A DNA stretch of 64,000 nucleotides, from NCBI GenBank assembly GCA_013398055.1, contig VZRS01001707.1, positions 59,330-123,329 on the forward strand. Reading direction: 5' to 3'. The notes beneath the pieces were generated by a model that was not told the DNA's origin, did no database searches, and worked only from the letters and a program-made list of their open reading frames with translations. Below are positions 52,201-61,632 of the stretch, in pieces. The translations under genes were made by a program, and so were the position numbers. Each line of letters starts with the position of its first letter. Positions within the stretch are counted from its first letter, which is position 1. The DNA is from Ifrita kowaldi. Lineage: Eukaryota; Chordata; Aves; Passeriformes; Cinclosomatidae.

Positions 52201-54240
52201 TTTTTTTTTGGTTTTTGTTTGTTTGTTTGTTCGTTTTTTGTTTGTGTTTTTTGTTTTGTTTTTTGTTGGTTTGTTTGTTTTTTTTTTTTTTGGCTGATAA
52301 TGTTCCAGTCACCCAGTATATTCTTTAAAATCTGTTTCCACAGCAGTCAGGGCAGGTCCCCAGGGCTGGTGGCAGGTGCCTTCAGCCTCACAGACACTTC
52401 CCTTCCTCAGCTCCACTCTGTTGACGTGGGTGATTTGGCACCTAGGCTGGGCCATGGGCAAGCCATGGGGCTTTTTTGCATTCCCTGTGTCAGGAGGAGC
52501 CACTGCTGCAGGCAGGAGCAGTTCTTTTTTCCCTTGTGGGAAGCAGGGAGAAGGACTTGTTTTATCCCACTCACCAATGTTGCTGTGAAATGAAGATTTC
52601 TTACTAAAATTCCCTACTCCATCTTGCTGTTTCCTCTCCAGCCCATGAAAGCACCATTTTAAAATGCTTGTCTGATCAGGTCAGAGAAATAAGAGGGTAG
52701 GATAAACACAGCCAGTGGAAACAATAGCTTAAACTTTTTTCTTTAGAGCAGTTTATCAGCTGCTATATTTAAGAAAAGAATTATTATTTTACTGTTGGTC
52801 TGACGTGATTACTCAGAAGTTATGGTTTTAGAGGGTTCAATAAGCAAGAAACATATGATACGCATTTAATCATAGCCTATATTCAGAAATATGCTAGTCA
52901 TCTTTTTTCTTGCTAGGCTGACATCTTGCCCTTATCTTTAGTGTATTAGCTACCCCTTAAACCATTGGTTAGCTAATAGCCAAGTATGAAGTGTCCTACA
53001 CACTCTTCAACTGATCTCTACTTGCTAAATTTAGAGCAGATTGGAAGCAGGCAGATAAAGGAGTGAAACACTAGCACAAGGGAAATCTCATTGATGTGAA
53101 GCTACATTGTGAGCTTCTGCTACTGGTAGTTATGCAGTGTTATGAGTTTTAAGAAAAATCAGGAATATTTTTACAGAGATTAAAAAAAATGTAATCACTC
53201 TGAAGAGGCAAAATACTGTTGAGAGGTCACTGTCTTCTGGTGTACTTTCTACGATCTCGCCAGTCTCAGAAAGCTCTAGTTTGATGGGTAAGGTGTCAAT
53301 ACAAACACTGTCTTTTCTTAAACAGACTACCCCCACCTTAAGAAAAAACAAATGTTCTCTCTCAAACCATTGTGATTTTAGAAGATGTATCTTAATAACT
53401 TCCACTATTCTGACAGATTTCATTATAAACACAGTATGTTAGGATACTTTTTGGACTAAAGACATGGAGCTCTCCTAATAAAACAAATAGGGTTTTTTTC
53501 TGGCTTTGCAGATGCAACCCTTTGTCTGAGGTGCAGCAAAGAGGAGACAGCACTAGTGCTTTTAGCCTGAAGGAGGTACTAAGGTAACTCTACTCCAGCC
53601 TGGAGTTCTGGACACAAACATGTAAAAAATGCACCCAGAAGAGTTCTTATCTTTTACAGAAGAATCTCTAGTGGCTATATTATTCCCTGATGTATTCCAG
53701 CATACAGATAATCTACTTGGCAATTATTTTTGTTATGCTGGACATGTGGTATTTTAGTCTTTAAGCTTTAACCAACTGTATATCTCTAGAGAAAATATAG
53801 GAAGAGCCCCTCCACACTTCAGAAATCAAGACAACCCCCTAGCCTGTGAGATGGTCACAGGATTGTCATGGAACAGCCAAACTAATGCACATTGTCATTC
53901 ATGTAAGCAGCATTTCTGACACACTTTCTCATGACTTCCCCAGCAATTAGGCTTATTCTAAGAAATGCAGCAGCTCGACAGCTCTGCTCCTCTGCAGACT
54001 GCGTTCGCCATTCGCGCTGTACCTACCTGTGATGACAGCCTCAGCTGTAGCCATGTGCATGAGCGTGTTGTCACTTACTGGCCACTTGTCAGGAGAGAGC
54101 ACCAGGTTCTCAAGCCCTCCAATTTCCTTCAGCTCCTGCTGGATTTTTGCACCTAAGGCATTGTTTTCTCGGGAGAAATTGCGATAACCGAGAGCATCCC
54201 CTACCCCAGCCAGAACAAGCGCAGCCTTAAATTTATCCAT
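23482..54240 (-). CDS. ADPRHL1: ADPRHL1 (ARH2), long isoform: ARH-like domain plus giant C-terminal tail
   Basis: Predicted join on the minus strand: 54240-54027, 50113-49949, 44897-44772, 42220-42080, 39017-38890, 35389-35257, 34158-34005, 28216-23482. The lengths sum to 5,796 nt, a multiple of three, giving 1,931 residues plus stop. Residues 1-353 are an ADP-ribosylhydrolase-like domain. Residue 354 is made by the junction, and residues 355-1931 are a charged, Ser/Pro/Lys/Glu-rich tail from one exon. Every junction has GT/AG and matching phase. The ARH part is known from family knowledge to be a cardiac-enriched pseudoenzyme (ARH2) associated with myofibrils; a long form of this gene is expected in vertebrates, but I cannot check its annotation here. 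The exon 7 to exon 8 link is the least certain step. It rests on the phase fit (phase 2 donor, one base before the next codon), a strong donor GAAAA|GTAAAG, a pyrimidine-rich acceptor and the long open frame. Confidence 0.8.
24027..26187 (-). repeat. Degenerate ~20-55-residue tandem repeats within the ADPRHL1 long tail
   Basis: Units begin with a hydrophobic-Pro-Ser/Pro-Ser/Asn-like core and continue with Lys/Asn/Asp then Glu/Lys-rich sequence. Examples of the core are LPSDELTNG, LFPNHATEN, IPSSTELVS, LFSSDDDMK, VFPPNDTVD, LPSSEHDTN, LAPPRDFVK, LNSSDEPMK, LPPSRKSEM, LPSSRKYSS, LPSSNKMLK and LPPSSKLLK. The amino-terminal units run about 22-33 residues and the later ones about 40-57. Identity between units is low, so the array is old. 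Confidence 0.7.
32762..33072. repeat. Long A/G-only (purine) tract with (GAAAAAA)n core
   Basis: About 310 bases almost entirely of A and G, with a regular heptamer GAAAAAA array at about 32900-32963. In ADPRHL1 pre-mRNA this is a C/U-rich tract. The open frames across it are composition artefacts. Confidence 0.9.
33339..33382. repeat. 22-bp perfect tandem duplication
   Basis: gaaattttagacacactgat followed by two bases is present twice in a row with period 22. Confidence 0.9.
33735..33740 (-). terminator. Candidate poly(A) signal for ADPRHL1 short isoform
   Basis: AATAAA on the minus strand, about 260 bases downstream of the short-form stop and part of the overlapping run AATAAATAAAA. It would end the short transcript inside intron 7 of the long form. 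Confidence 0.45.
33831..33864. repeat. Short direct duplication, period 18
   Basis: tcagtctaataattc occurs at 33831 and again at 33849. Confidence 0.85.
34001..34158 (-). CDS. ADPRHL1: ADPRHL1 coding exon 7 with short-form stop (residues 303-354)
   Basis: The acceptor is aacctgcag|GGGAAAG. It encodes GESAATGSIAGCLFGLVYGL through to LYRLSMEEK and a TAA stop at 34003-34001. The second metal site reads GGESA where active ARH1 has an Asp-x-Asp. The last Lys codon and stop read AAGTAAAGC on the sense strand, so a good 5' splice site (AA|GTAAAG) overlaps the stop. Splicing there deletes the stop and opens the long form. Confidence 0.95.
34001..54240 (-). CDS. ADPRHL1: ADPRHL1 (ARH2), short isoform, 354 aa ADP-ribosylhydrolase-like pseudoenzyme
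   Basis: Predicted join: 54240-54027, 50113-49949, 44897-44772, 42220-42080, 39017-38890, 35389-35257, 34158-34001. The total is 1,065 nt, giving 354 residues and a TAA stop, the usual family length. The translation follows ARH1/ARH2 end to end: GDALGYR near residues 14-20, KWPVSDNT near 52-59, HTPFNEKGSGFGA near 120-132, RMTHNHPTG near 161-169, GHDAPMIAYDAL near 273-284 and FHGGESAATGSIAG near 300-313. Active ARH1 has Asp-Asp in the SDDT motif and Asp-x-Asp in the second metal site. Here these read SDNT and GGESA, which marks it as ARH2 (ADPRHL1) and not ADPRH, and predicts weak or no hydrolase activity. ARH2 proteins are cytoplasmic and tied to heart-chamber growth and actin assembly (family knowledge). 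The neighbour DCUN1D2 on the same strand fits the ADPRHL1 locus. Confidence 0.96.
34159..35256. other. ADPRHL1 intron 6
   Basis: About 1.1 kb, with no repeat or exon recognised. Confidence 0.85.
35257..35389 (-). CDS. ADPRHL1: ADPRHL1 coding exon 6 (residues 259-303)
   Basis: The acceptor is tctcccgcag|ACGTAC and the donor is CACGGAG|GTGAGG. It encodes TYRRWSSEGRGGRRGHDAPM, then IAYDALMGCGGDWTELC and SMFHGG. It is GC-rich compared with its intronic flanks. Phase 0 in, phase 1 out. Confidence 0.95.
35390..38889. other. ADPRHL1 intron 5
   Basis: About 3.5 kb. It contains a CR1 fragment at 38391-38490, a T run near 36369-36400 and T/A runs near 38695-38781. No other feature was recognised. Confidence 0.8.
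38391..38490 (-). mobile_element. CR1 LINE 3' fragment, minus orientation
   Basis: aatcgtagactggtttgggt, tggaagggaccttaaagacc and ttccaaccccctgccgcaga are diagnostic of the antisense CR1 3' region. Confidence 0.92.
38890..39017 (-). CDS. ADPRHL1: ADPRHL1 coding exon 5 (residues 216-258)
   Basis: The acceptor is tttgccttcag|AATATC and the donor is GAAAAG|GTAACT. It encodes [20 protein letters not shown] followed by a variable acidic loop and PANYDAEEREK. It enters in phase 1 and leaves in phase 0. Confidence 0.95.
39018..42079. other. ADPRHL1 intron 4
   Basis: About 3.1 kb, with no repeat or exon recognised. Confidence 0.8.
42080..42220 (-). CDS. ADPRHL1: ADPRHL1 coding exon 4 (residues 169-216)
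   Basis: The acceptor is gaattccag|GTTTTC and the donor is ATGGCAG|GTACCG. It encodes GFLGSLCTALFVAYAIQGKP through to EEYCKKTIRHMA, an all-helical ARH core segment. Phase 1 at both ends. Confidence 0.95.
42221..44771. other. ADPRHL1 intron 3
   Basis: About 2.6 kb, with no element recognised. A moderately GC-rich stretch lies around 43.2-43.6 kb. Confidence 0.8.
44772..44897 (-). CDS. ADPRHL1: ADPRHL1 coding exon 3 (residues 127-169)
   Basis: The acceptor is ttactttag|GTTCTG and the donor is CCCACAG|GTAATG. It encodes GSGFGASTKAMCLGMRYWKP and then the family motif CGRMTHNHPTG at the exon end. Phase 1 at both ends. Confidence 0.96.
44898..49948. other. ADPRHL1 intron 2
   Basis: About 5 kb of unique sequence. 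A 121-codon open frame at 47.9-48.3 kb has no recognisable similarity and no splice context. Confidence 0.8.
49949..50113 (-). CDS. ADPRHL1: ADPRHL1 coding exon 2 (residues 72-127)
   Basis: The acceptor is ctgagcag|ATTAC and the donor is GAAAAGG|GTACAG. It encodes DYWCLEDLYRELVKRYVDAV through to AWHTPFNEKG, including the RRPDPATIEGC stretch typical of ARH1/ARH2. Phase 1 at both ends. Confidence 0.95.
51780..52165. promoter_or_regulatory. CpG-island-like block in ADPRHL1 intron 1
   Basis: About twenty CpGs in under 400 bases, including gccgtgcagccgccgaagcg and ttaagccgcgggcatg, within AT-rich intron DNA. It could be an alternative promoter, an enhancer, or the promoter of an unannotated RNA. 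Sequence alone does not decide. Confidence 0.4.
52192..52291. repeat. T-rich tract with (GTTT)n
   Basis: A run of T is followed by repeated gttt units and another T run, directly beside the CpG-rich block. Confidence 0.95.
54027..54240 (-). CDS. ADPRHL1: ADPRHL1 coding exon 1 (residues 1-72, start codon)
   Basis: Starts MDKFKAALVLAGVGDALGYR and ends ...AEAVITG at donor CACAG|GTAGGT (phase 1). The ATG at 54240 is chosen because it has G at -3 and G at +4, and because the open frame upstream to 54282 contains no ATG, only a GTG. The first metal-binding motif is here as SDNT, where active ARH1 has SDDT. Confidence 0.96.
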
Positions 54241-54333
54241 CCCCAAGACACTTTCCACTTCCCTTTTGCCCGAGACAGCCACCGAATCTTGATCTTCCTT
54301 TGTTCCTTTGCCTTCAACTCAGCTCCCCTGACA

Positions 54334-54340
54334 CTTTATA
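54334..54340 (-). promoter_or_regulatory. TATA box candidate for ADPRHL1
   Basis: Minus-strand TATAAAG lies about 95 bases upstream of the ATG at 54240. Transcription would start near 54305 and give a 5' UTR of roughly 65 bases. A TATA-type promoter suits a tissue-restricted muscle gene. No transcript data support it here. Confidence 0.5.
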
Positions 54341-57300
54341 TCAGCCATTGTGTCACACCAAGAGCTCTCTCTATAAGGCAAGGACTTCCTTTTCTGGCTC
54401 TGCAGATGCCATCTCTTGTCTGGGACCCAACAGAGAGGAAATATTTCATAACCCAGGGATTTTGCAGGGGCTTTGTTCAATGAAACTGTAAGAGCAGACC
54501 TGCAAAAGCCTCGTTTCTGCAACCCAGCTTAAAGCAAGCCAGGAGATCCTTAGCCCTACCCAGCCAAAGTAACTCTACACCCAGAAAAACAGATGCCTCC
54601 ACAGGGGTGCTTATTTATTCAACAACGTGTAAATTAATATTTTTTCTTCTGCTCATTTCTGATATGCTGAAGTCAGCCTCCCTCTCAGGGACCAGTCAGA
54701 AGAAAAGGCTAGTATAAAAGCAGTTTTCCAGGCTCTGTACACAGTAGAAGGAGGGATTAAGCAGTAAGAAATCTAGTGAAATGCAGATGACCTCTCCTGT
54801 TTCTAATTACGCCCCATGGAGATATTTTGTTAGCAGCTTTCTTGTTCTGTTTCACCTAGTACAAGAATGTTCTGCTAGTTCACTGCACCCCTGGATAAAC
54901 ACTGAGCAAAACACCAACTTCAATCCCATGCCTCTTACTCCCTGGCAAAGAGTGACTTTTTCCTGAAGATGAGATCAGTCCACACTTGGACTCTGGAAGG
55001 AAACTATTTTGAAAGATGTCTTGAAATGGTATCCATGGGTCTAATAACATCCTAAAGACTCACGAACTACTACTGCTTTACAGATAGAAATAGAAATGTA
55101 AATATAAACGTAGGTAGATAAACAGAAAGCTTTGATTGACTCGACTGTAATTTTGATAACGGATACCAGGGGAAAGGTCTTTGTTTTCTTTGATCTTTTT
55201 CAGAGGGCAATACTGATTGCTATCCAGATGGAAAAGGCCAGCAGTGTAAAGGATGCACCATCCTAGCACCCAAAGCAACAAGTTAATAAGTTAATCACGG
55301 TCTGAGTTATTGACCTGTGCAGAAATATCTCTGTACTTAATGGAGTTTCAGAACACAGGGAAGCATTGCCATGCTTGTTCTACATTAGAGGAAATAAAGT
55401 GCCCAAATGGTGAAAGTAGCCTCTGTTAGTGAACTCTTGCTTTAAAGATTGGGGTTGGTTAACAGAAGTGCTTGTTAGTGAACTCTTGCTTTAAAGATTG
55501 GGGTTGGTTAACAGAAGTGCTGAAAAGGACACTGAGAGTGTATTTTCATTGCTAGAAAGCAACAGCTCTACACTGGAAAAGCCAAAAAAAAAACCCAGAA
55601 AAACAAAAGAAAGGAGGACAGTTATGCCTTAGGGACCAGAGGATATGCAGGGACAAGTATCAGAGGGGCACAGGCAGCCTGCTCTAGGGCTGGCTTGCCA
55701 CACGTGGTGGATGCCAGCCCTGCTGCCCTGCGTGGGGCAGGGGGAACAAGCATCATCTCCCACAACCAGGGCATTTATGTAACACAGAGGTAATCTTAGA
55801 GTCACCCCTGCACTGCACGTTACCACACGTTCCATGTGCCTGAAAACAAACACTAGAAATGGAAAACCAAGGCCAGGGCAGCATACAGAACACACCAGGC
55901 AGAAGCACTGACGTTGACATCTCTGTTACGGGTCCATCCACCCCTCTGTGGCACACACCTGTTCTCTATTCCTGCATAGCATCACGGTTTGGAGGCACGT
56001 GGGAATTTGAACTTGCAAAGCAAGGACAGGAGGAATCACCTGCTGAGGCACTGTGGTGAGCTAGTAAGGGCCTCATCAGATGGAAGGTTCCTCCCTGAAA
56101 AGGGGCAAAGCTATTCTTAGTTTTCCATTTATCTTTTTTCTTCTGAATGTGGCTGGCAGTTGCACTGCCCCTTTGCCTCCCGTGGACTTCACTCTGTTGC
56201 AACACACTCAGCTGCTCGGAACACAGCCCAAATTAGGAATAAGGCTACAATAAAAACCCAGAGAAAATTTCAGAGAAGTTCTATTTTTCAACTCTATACA
56301 ACAGAACATGCAGCAAAGACATTTTTATTTAATTCGTTAATTATGCAGGGTCTCCTTTTCATGTGGTACTTCCAGCTACTGTGAGCTTTCTGGCCAGAGG
56401 TAGGCTAGACACACTGACAACTCCCCACAAAGAAGATAATTATTTGTAAAATATCATACCTACATGCCTTAAACAGAGACAAAAGACAGTAACTCCATTA
56501 AGATGGGTAACTATTCACAATAGGAAAAAAAACACCTGAGCAGAGCTCCAAAACGATTTGGTAAATCACATAAAAATGCAGCTTTGGTGTCTTTTCATTA
56601 GTGTACATATTTTCAGATGGGGAGAATCCTTAAAGAAAGGAGTGGGAAGGCAGAACAGAGAAAAGGCATGTCTGTATTGGTGGCAACACACTCTTGTTTC
56701 AGCTCAACTGCATTTGAAATCCAAGGTGAGAACATGAAAGCAGCCCTTGGCAAACGTGCTGCTCCTGCTCCTCCAGCAGAGGGATGTGCATGGATGGTCT
56801 CCAGCCCCAGGACAGAGCCCGTGCACGCTACAGGTGCTGAGCTCTGCCCCGAACCAAGGAACTGGCAAATGGAGCTGGGCTGACACTGTGTTCACACAAG
56901 CCCTTTTAAGTTAAAAGAAGACTACAACCCAAATGCTTCCCCCATGAGTGAGTGAGTGATCCTTTGCCAGTCAAAGACACTTGGCAGAGAAAAGCTCTTG
57001 ATTCCGAGTTCATCCATCTAAAGGACACAGAGCCATATCCTGGAAAAGTAGGGTTGATACCAGATGGGTGCCAGACTTCTGTCAGAGCTGCATTTTCACA
57101 AATCTTGAAGTGAAGGATTTTACTCCAGCATCAGGATCATTCCATAAAACACATTCATTGAGATCCAGGAAAAAAACCCCTTTTTTTAGGGTTTCACTAA
57201 ACTTTTTAACAATGGAGATGAATTATTTCCATACAGCTTTACACCACTGCCTTGAAGGAAAAAGAATCCTTTAACACCACAGGATGGACTTCTTTACTGT

Positions 57301-58224
57301 CTTGACAGAAAGCTGAGGTCATGACATGAAACCTACAGGGTTTGCTGAACAATAGAGTAGTTCATTGCCTGGAAAAGGAGGCACAAAAAACCTCCCATGG
57401 GAATTGGTCAAGTATATGCACCAACAAGAGGAAGTACCCCAATACTCAATCAAAATGTGAATGCCCCTAAACTTCCCCAGCCCTTCTTATTAAAAGGTGA
57501 ACATTGCACCCACTTGTCTGAAATACAGTATTTTCTGCATGTGGTTGTAGAGGCAGCTGCAGATCCCTCTGTCAACAGTTTAGAACAAAAAAGTTAATTT
57601 TAGAGGTGTGTCACCTAGTTCTACCCAGCACTCTGTAGGATAAGGAAAAGATCAGAAAGCATGTTTTGCTGAACAGGTTCATGGTTGTAAAAACATTACA
57701 CTTTCTCTTTCAGAAGGGCTGTGCCTTTTGGTGAGCAAGATGCTGGATGGCATCACCTGAGGGAAGTTACTGGGGCTGAGACTTGAAAGAAAAAAAGGCT
57801 TGCCATGGTTGAAGTATCAGCAGCTGCAGTTCCACTGTCACAGGAAAAGGAAGACAAGACTTGTGCAACACCAAAGCAGCCCGTGGTTGGTGAAAGCACT
57901 TGAGAGGGATGGCAGCTGGGTGAAGATAGAGGACAACTTACTTATTTTAACTTAAACTTTTCAGAAGAGAATTAATGATAGGTGAATGCACACCTCTGAA
58001 GGTCTTTGCACAGATTTCTGAGCATGCTGCTTCTCCTACAGAACTCAGAGCCAGGACTGAGCAACACTTTCAGGCAATTACACCTCTCATTGCCAGCACA
58101 AAGTAATGACACAAATTGCAGAGAGTTTGGTGACCAGCAGACACATGCAGTGAATACAGTACTGCAGCTAAACATGCCAAGCTTCTTAAAAACTTAACCC
58201 TGACACAGATGACCAAACCAAACA
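54341..58224. other. Spacer between ADPRHL1 promoter and DCUN1D2 3' end
   Basis: No coding exon was recognised. It contains the promoter-proximal flank related to 53.5 kb and a 49-bp tandem duplication. Confidence 0.65.
55424..55521. repeat. Perfect 49-bp tandem duplication
   Basis: The unit beginning tgttagtgaactcttgcttt and ending aacagaagtgct occurs twice, at 55424 and 55473, with no mismatches seen. Confidence 0.97.
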
Positions 58225-61200
58225 TTTATTAAGGCCATTTAAAAATTACTGAGTTACATCCTTACCCTCATCTCGCTGATGGAGTAATAACACAAGAACC
58301 TAATAAATGAACCAAAAAACAACAACAAAAAAACTCCCACCAGACCAAGACTTCCAAAGCAGAAAGCTGACAAAAACCATACGAACACCTCACATGACTG
58401 ACTTCAATCCTTTGACAGTCCATTTATTCCTTTTTCCATTGCCACAAAATATACACACACGTACAGCTTACTCAGCAGCAAATCTCCCAGGTGCATTGAA
58501 TGAGCAGATGCCTGCAGGTTTGCTCTCCTTGGCATGACACACATGATAAATTACATTTAAATTTAGAATTGGCAAGTACAAATCCTATGGCTCAGTTTCA
58601 AACCAAACAACTTGGCACCAAGTTTAAAAATACATACAGCATATCTGTGAAGTAATACTGTATGCACTGAACAACTTGAAGACATCTGTACCATTTAGGA
58701 TTATAAACTGAGCAGCCTAGGTGTTACCACTGTATCAGCTTACTTAAAATGGAAGTCAGAGTACCCTGTAAAGTGGAACTGTGGACAGCAGCAACTGATT
58801 AAAGTAGGTAAGACATTTGTAAGGTGAAAGCAGTTTATTTGCATTTTTTATGACTGTTCAAGTGTGAAGGTGTTACTCCATGCTATTATGTATGGGAATG
58901 TAAAAAGCACGTGTGGTTTAAAATGGGTAGAAGACCACGAAGAACAAAAGAAAAAGGAAAAGCAAAGCAAACCTCAAAAGCTGGCTGACAAGGAACAACT
59001 GTCTTTGGAGTATTTTGCCCAGTCTTCCTCTGCTGGAAGGTGTCGCCTATGAAGGATCCCCACAAGAATGAGGTTTAAGAGTAAATGTGTGTGTGTATAT
59101 ATACACATGTATATACATATATATATACACACACTAAATCCTAGGCTAAGCACCTTCCTTCTTGCTCAGATTAACAAGGAAAAAAAACCCTCAACCCACA
59201 TGCATTTTTTATGCTCTATTTATTTTAAAAGGTAGAAGGTTCATCAGAATGATTTGATAGAGCTCTTGTCATAAGCAAATGTTTCACAAGCTCTAGTGCT
59301 ATGAAACTTCAGTTACATCACAAACCAATAGATTAAGCTACTTCTGGTTAGTTATATCTATATATTTTAAGTGGCAATTGTGTGAGTAACAAGCATTCTA
59401 TTTTTTCTGGCTAGGTAAATGCACTTGATGCTGTAAGATGTTACACATTCTGCAAAGCCTGCAGGACAGATATAGAAATGGCTTGTTTTGGGGAGGAGGC
59501 ATAGATAAATCAAATGCAGTAAAAAGAGCATAACCCTAGTTCTAGCTCTCTGTTGGGTTCTGTAGAATACCTGGAGTTATGTACACAAATACCCTTCCAA
59601 ACAGGTTGAGTCAGAAAGCAGTAATTTGGCATAACCTCAGTGGTTATCTCTGCACAGCAGCGTGAGGCAGCAGCGGGCTCAGACGCTGACACCTGGCGGC
59701 TGTTTGGCCAGGGCTGACGCTCACAAAAAAAGGACAAATATTTGTAACAAATCACTCACAGGGCATTTCTAACTTGCTTGCTAGGCTCTTACTAAGAGAA
59801 AATTCGCTAATTTGTTCAAATTTTCCCTGGTCCTGCTTTTTAAACATCATGCACAACTGAAATTCTATCAAGTGGAAGAATGAAGGCAGTCTCTGTATGC
59901 AGCATGTACACTTGTCCTTGTAGGTTGTGTTGACATAATGAAAGCTGACTGCTTGTATGAAACTCTAAATATTAGAGTTTAAGAGAATACTGTAAGCTTT
60001 TATACCCTGGCAACTACAAAATAAAATAGTATGCTGTCATGCAACACTTCAACGATCCAAACAGATACAATTTATATAACTTAATGCACAATTTTCTCCA
60101 AAATTCTTGAATCTATTCAGCCTTAAATACAGAAAATATATTGATCATAGCTGTACATACTCTTTTAGCAACTCTTCATTTTAACAAACTTTTACAGTGT
60201 TTATGACAAACTCATTTTGATGAGGTAGCATTTGCAAGAGCCCTGTGCGAAGACATGCTGAATAGTTTCTGGTAAAACTTTTTTGTGCTTAGACATCAGA
60301 AGACACTGATGAGAAACAGAAGACTGAAACCTCTGTGCACTTCATAATCAGTGGCTGGCAAAAGGGGAGAAACAAGTGACAAATTCAGGTTTGGTGAAAA
60401 CTGGTCCAATTTCACCAACCTTGAGATCACTGAAACTGCATTAATTTGCTTTTTTCTCCCCTCAAATAAATACAGTTGAATGCACAACACATCCACACGC
60501 ATGAATACTTATAATCATTAATAGAAAGTCTCCTTACCCTTAACTATTCCTCCAACATGGAAGCCAACTAGTTAAGTCTTTGGGCTTATTCACATCTATT
60601 TTCCACAAGAAGTGCCAGGAAATGAATTCACAACTATGTTGCATTTAGCTAGAATTTATGATATGTTTCAAGCTAGAAATAAAATCCATATTCCACCAGT
60701 TCCTTATTAAAAATAAATAAAACACATAATTGGAGACTAACTGAATTATGATAATCAAACATGAATTATAGAAGCATCTTTGGTTGTTTAATGTCTACTT
60801 TAAAATGTTTACTAAAAAAAGCTGAAGTTGCAACACCGCATAGAGCAGCAGCCTGTCCTCAGCAATGCTATTGTTACATGTCCAAGCACTTCAAGAAGAA
60901 TAATGAGGAAGTCAAATTCACTGGGAGAAAGCAAAAGGCTGGATGTAATCACTGCATACAACTGGGATGTGAAAATACAAATTTAAAATTTTGGCAACAA
61001 GTTAAGAACAAAAAAAGCATAAGTTTGTTGGTTTGAGTTTTTTTTACAATTCTACAGTAGGACAGATCCACAGAACTAACCTGTATAAAAATACAACATA
61101 CTGCATAAGTTTTATTTAGGGATTTAATTTATATACCACAAATACTGCTCTTAATATAAGTACAATATAATACAGTTTTATTTATGTAACTGCTGGTGTT

Positions 61201-61552
61201 CACTTTGGATTATGAACTGAATGGCATGCTGTGCTGTCAAAACTTTAATAAAATGGCCTCTAGTTAAACTTCTCCAAAGTATAAAATCATGCAAAATCTA
61301 CATCCTATATGATACAACCAGTAGAATAATTGAAGCCAGTAGCCTACAAATAGCCTGGACTATCTTCTGAGTTTGTTCTTGAAGTGTCCACACGTCAGTC
61401 ATCATTTTCTTTAGGTAGAAAGGAAGAATTTCAGTTTTGTCTGCAGAATGTCCACCATGACCACTGAAACCAGCACCAATGTGCACAGTTATCAGCTAAC
61501 AAATCTTCATTACCCAGTGCAGTTCATTTAGTCCATATTGACAAATCTGGGG
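58225..61552 (-). other. Likely 3' UTR of DCUN1D2 with several AATAAA signals
   Basis: AT-rich sequence without coding frames. Minus-strand AATAAA occurs at 61177-61182, 61111-61116 and 58225-58230, allowing 3' UTRs from about 0.4 kb to 3.3 kb. A TA/CA microsatellite lies near 59088-59135. The true end cannot be chosen without transcripts. Confidence 0.45.
59088..59135. repeat. (TG)/(TA)/(CA) microsatellite
   Basis: Runs of gtgtgtgt, tatatata and cacacaca follow one another within about 48 bases. Confidence 0.85.
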
Positions 61553-61632
61553 TTAGGAAGTTTTACGTTTTCCTCCTGTGACTACTGGTCGTGCATATTC
61601 CACAAAATCATCTATTAGAACAGGCCACGCTC
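61553..61632 (-). CDS. DCUN1D2: DCUN1D2 last coding exon
   Basis: The acceptor is cttctctgtag|GAGCGT. It encodes (G)[19 protein letters not shown] and GKRKTS, then TAA. It holds the Ala and second Asp of the cullin-binding DAD patch. Confidence 0.95.

Larger units (their letters stand above)
50114..54026. other. ADPRHL1 intron 1
   Basis: About 3.9 kb. It holds a CpG-rich island (51.78-52.17 kb), a T-rich tract next to it, and a segment near 53.5 kb that resembles the promoter-flanking DNA at 54.4 kb. Confidence 0.8.

Noticed and set aside
54241..54282. N-terminal extension of ADPRHL1 by 14 residues
   Set aside because: The extended frame begins at GTG, not ATG. The ATG at 54240 has a good context and gives the family's 354-residue length.
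54713..54720. Plus-strand TATAAAAG as a divergent promoter
   Set aside because: No plus-strand exon or frame follows it, so it is a single short motif with no support.
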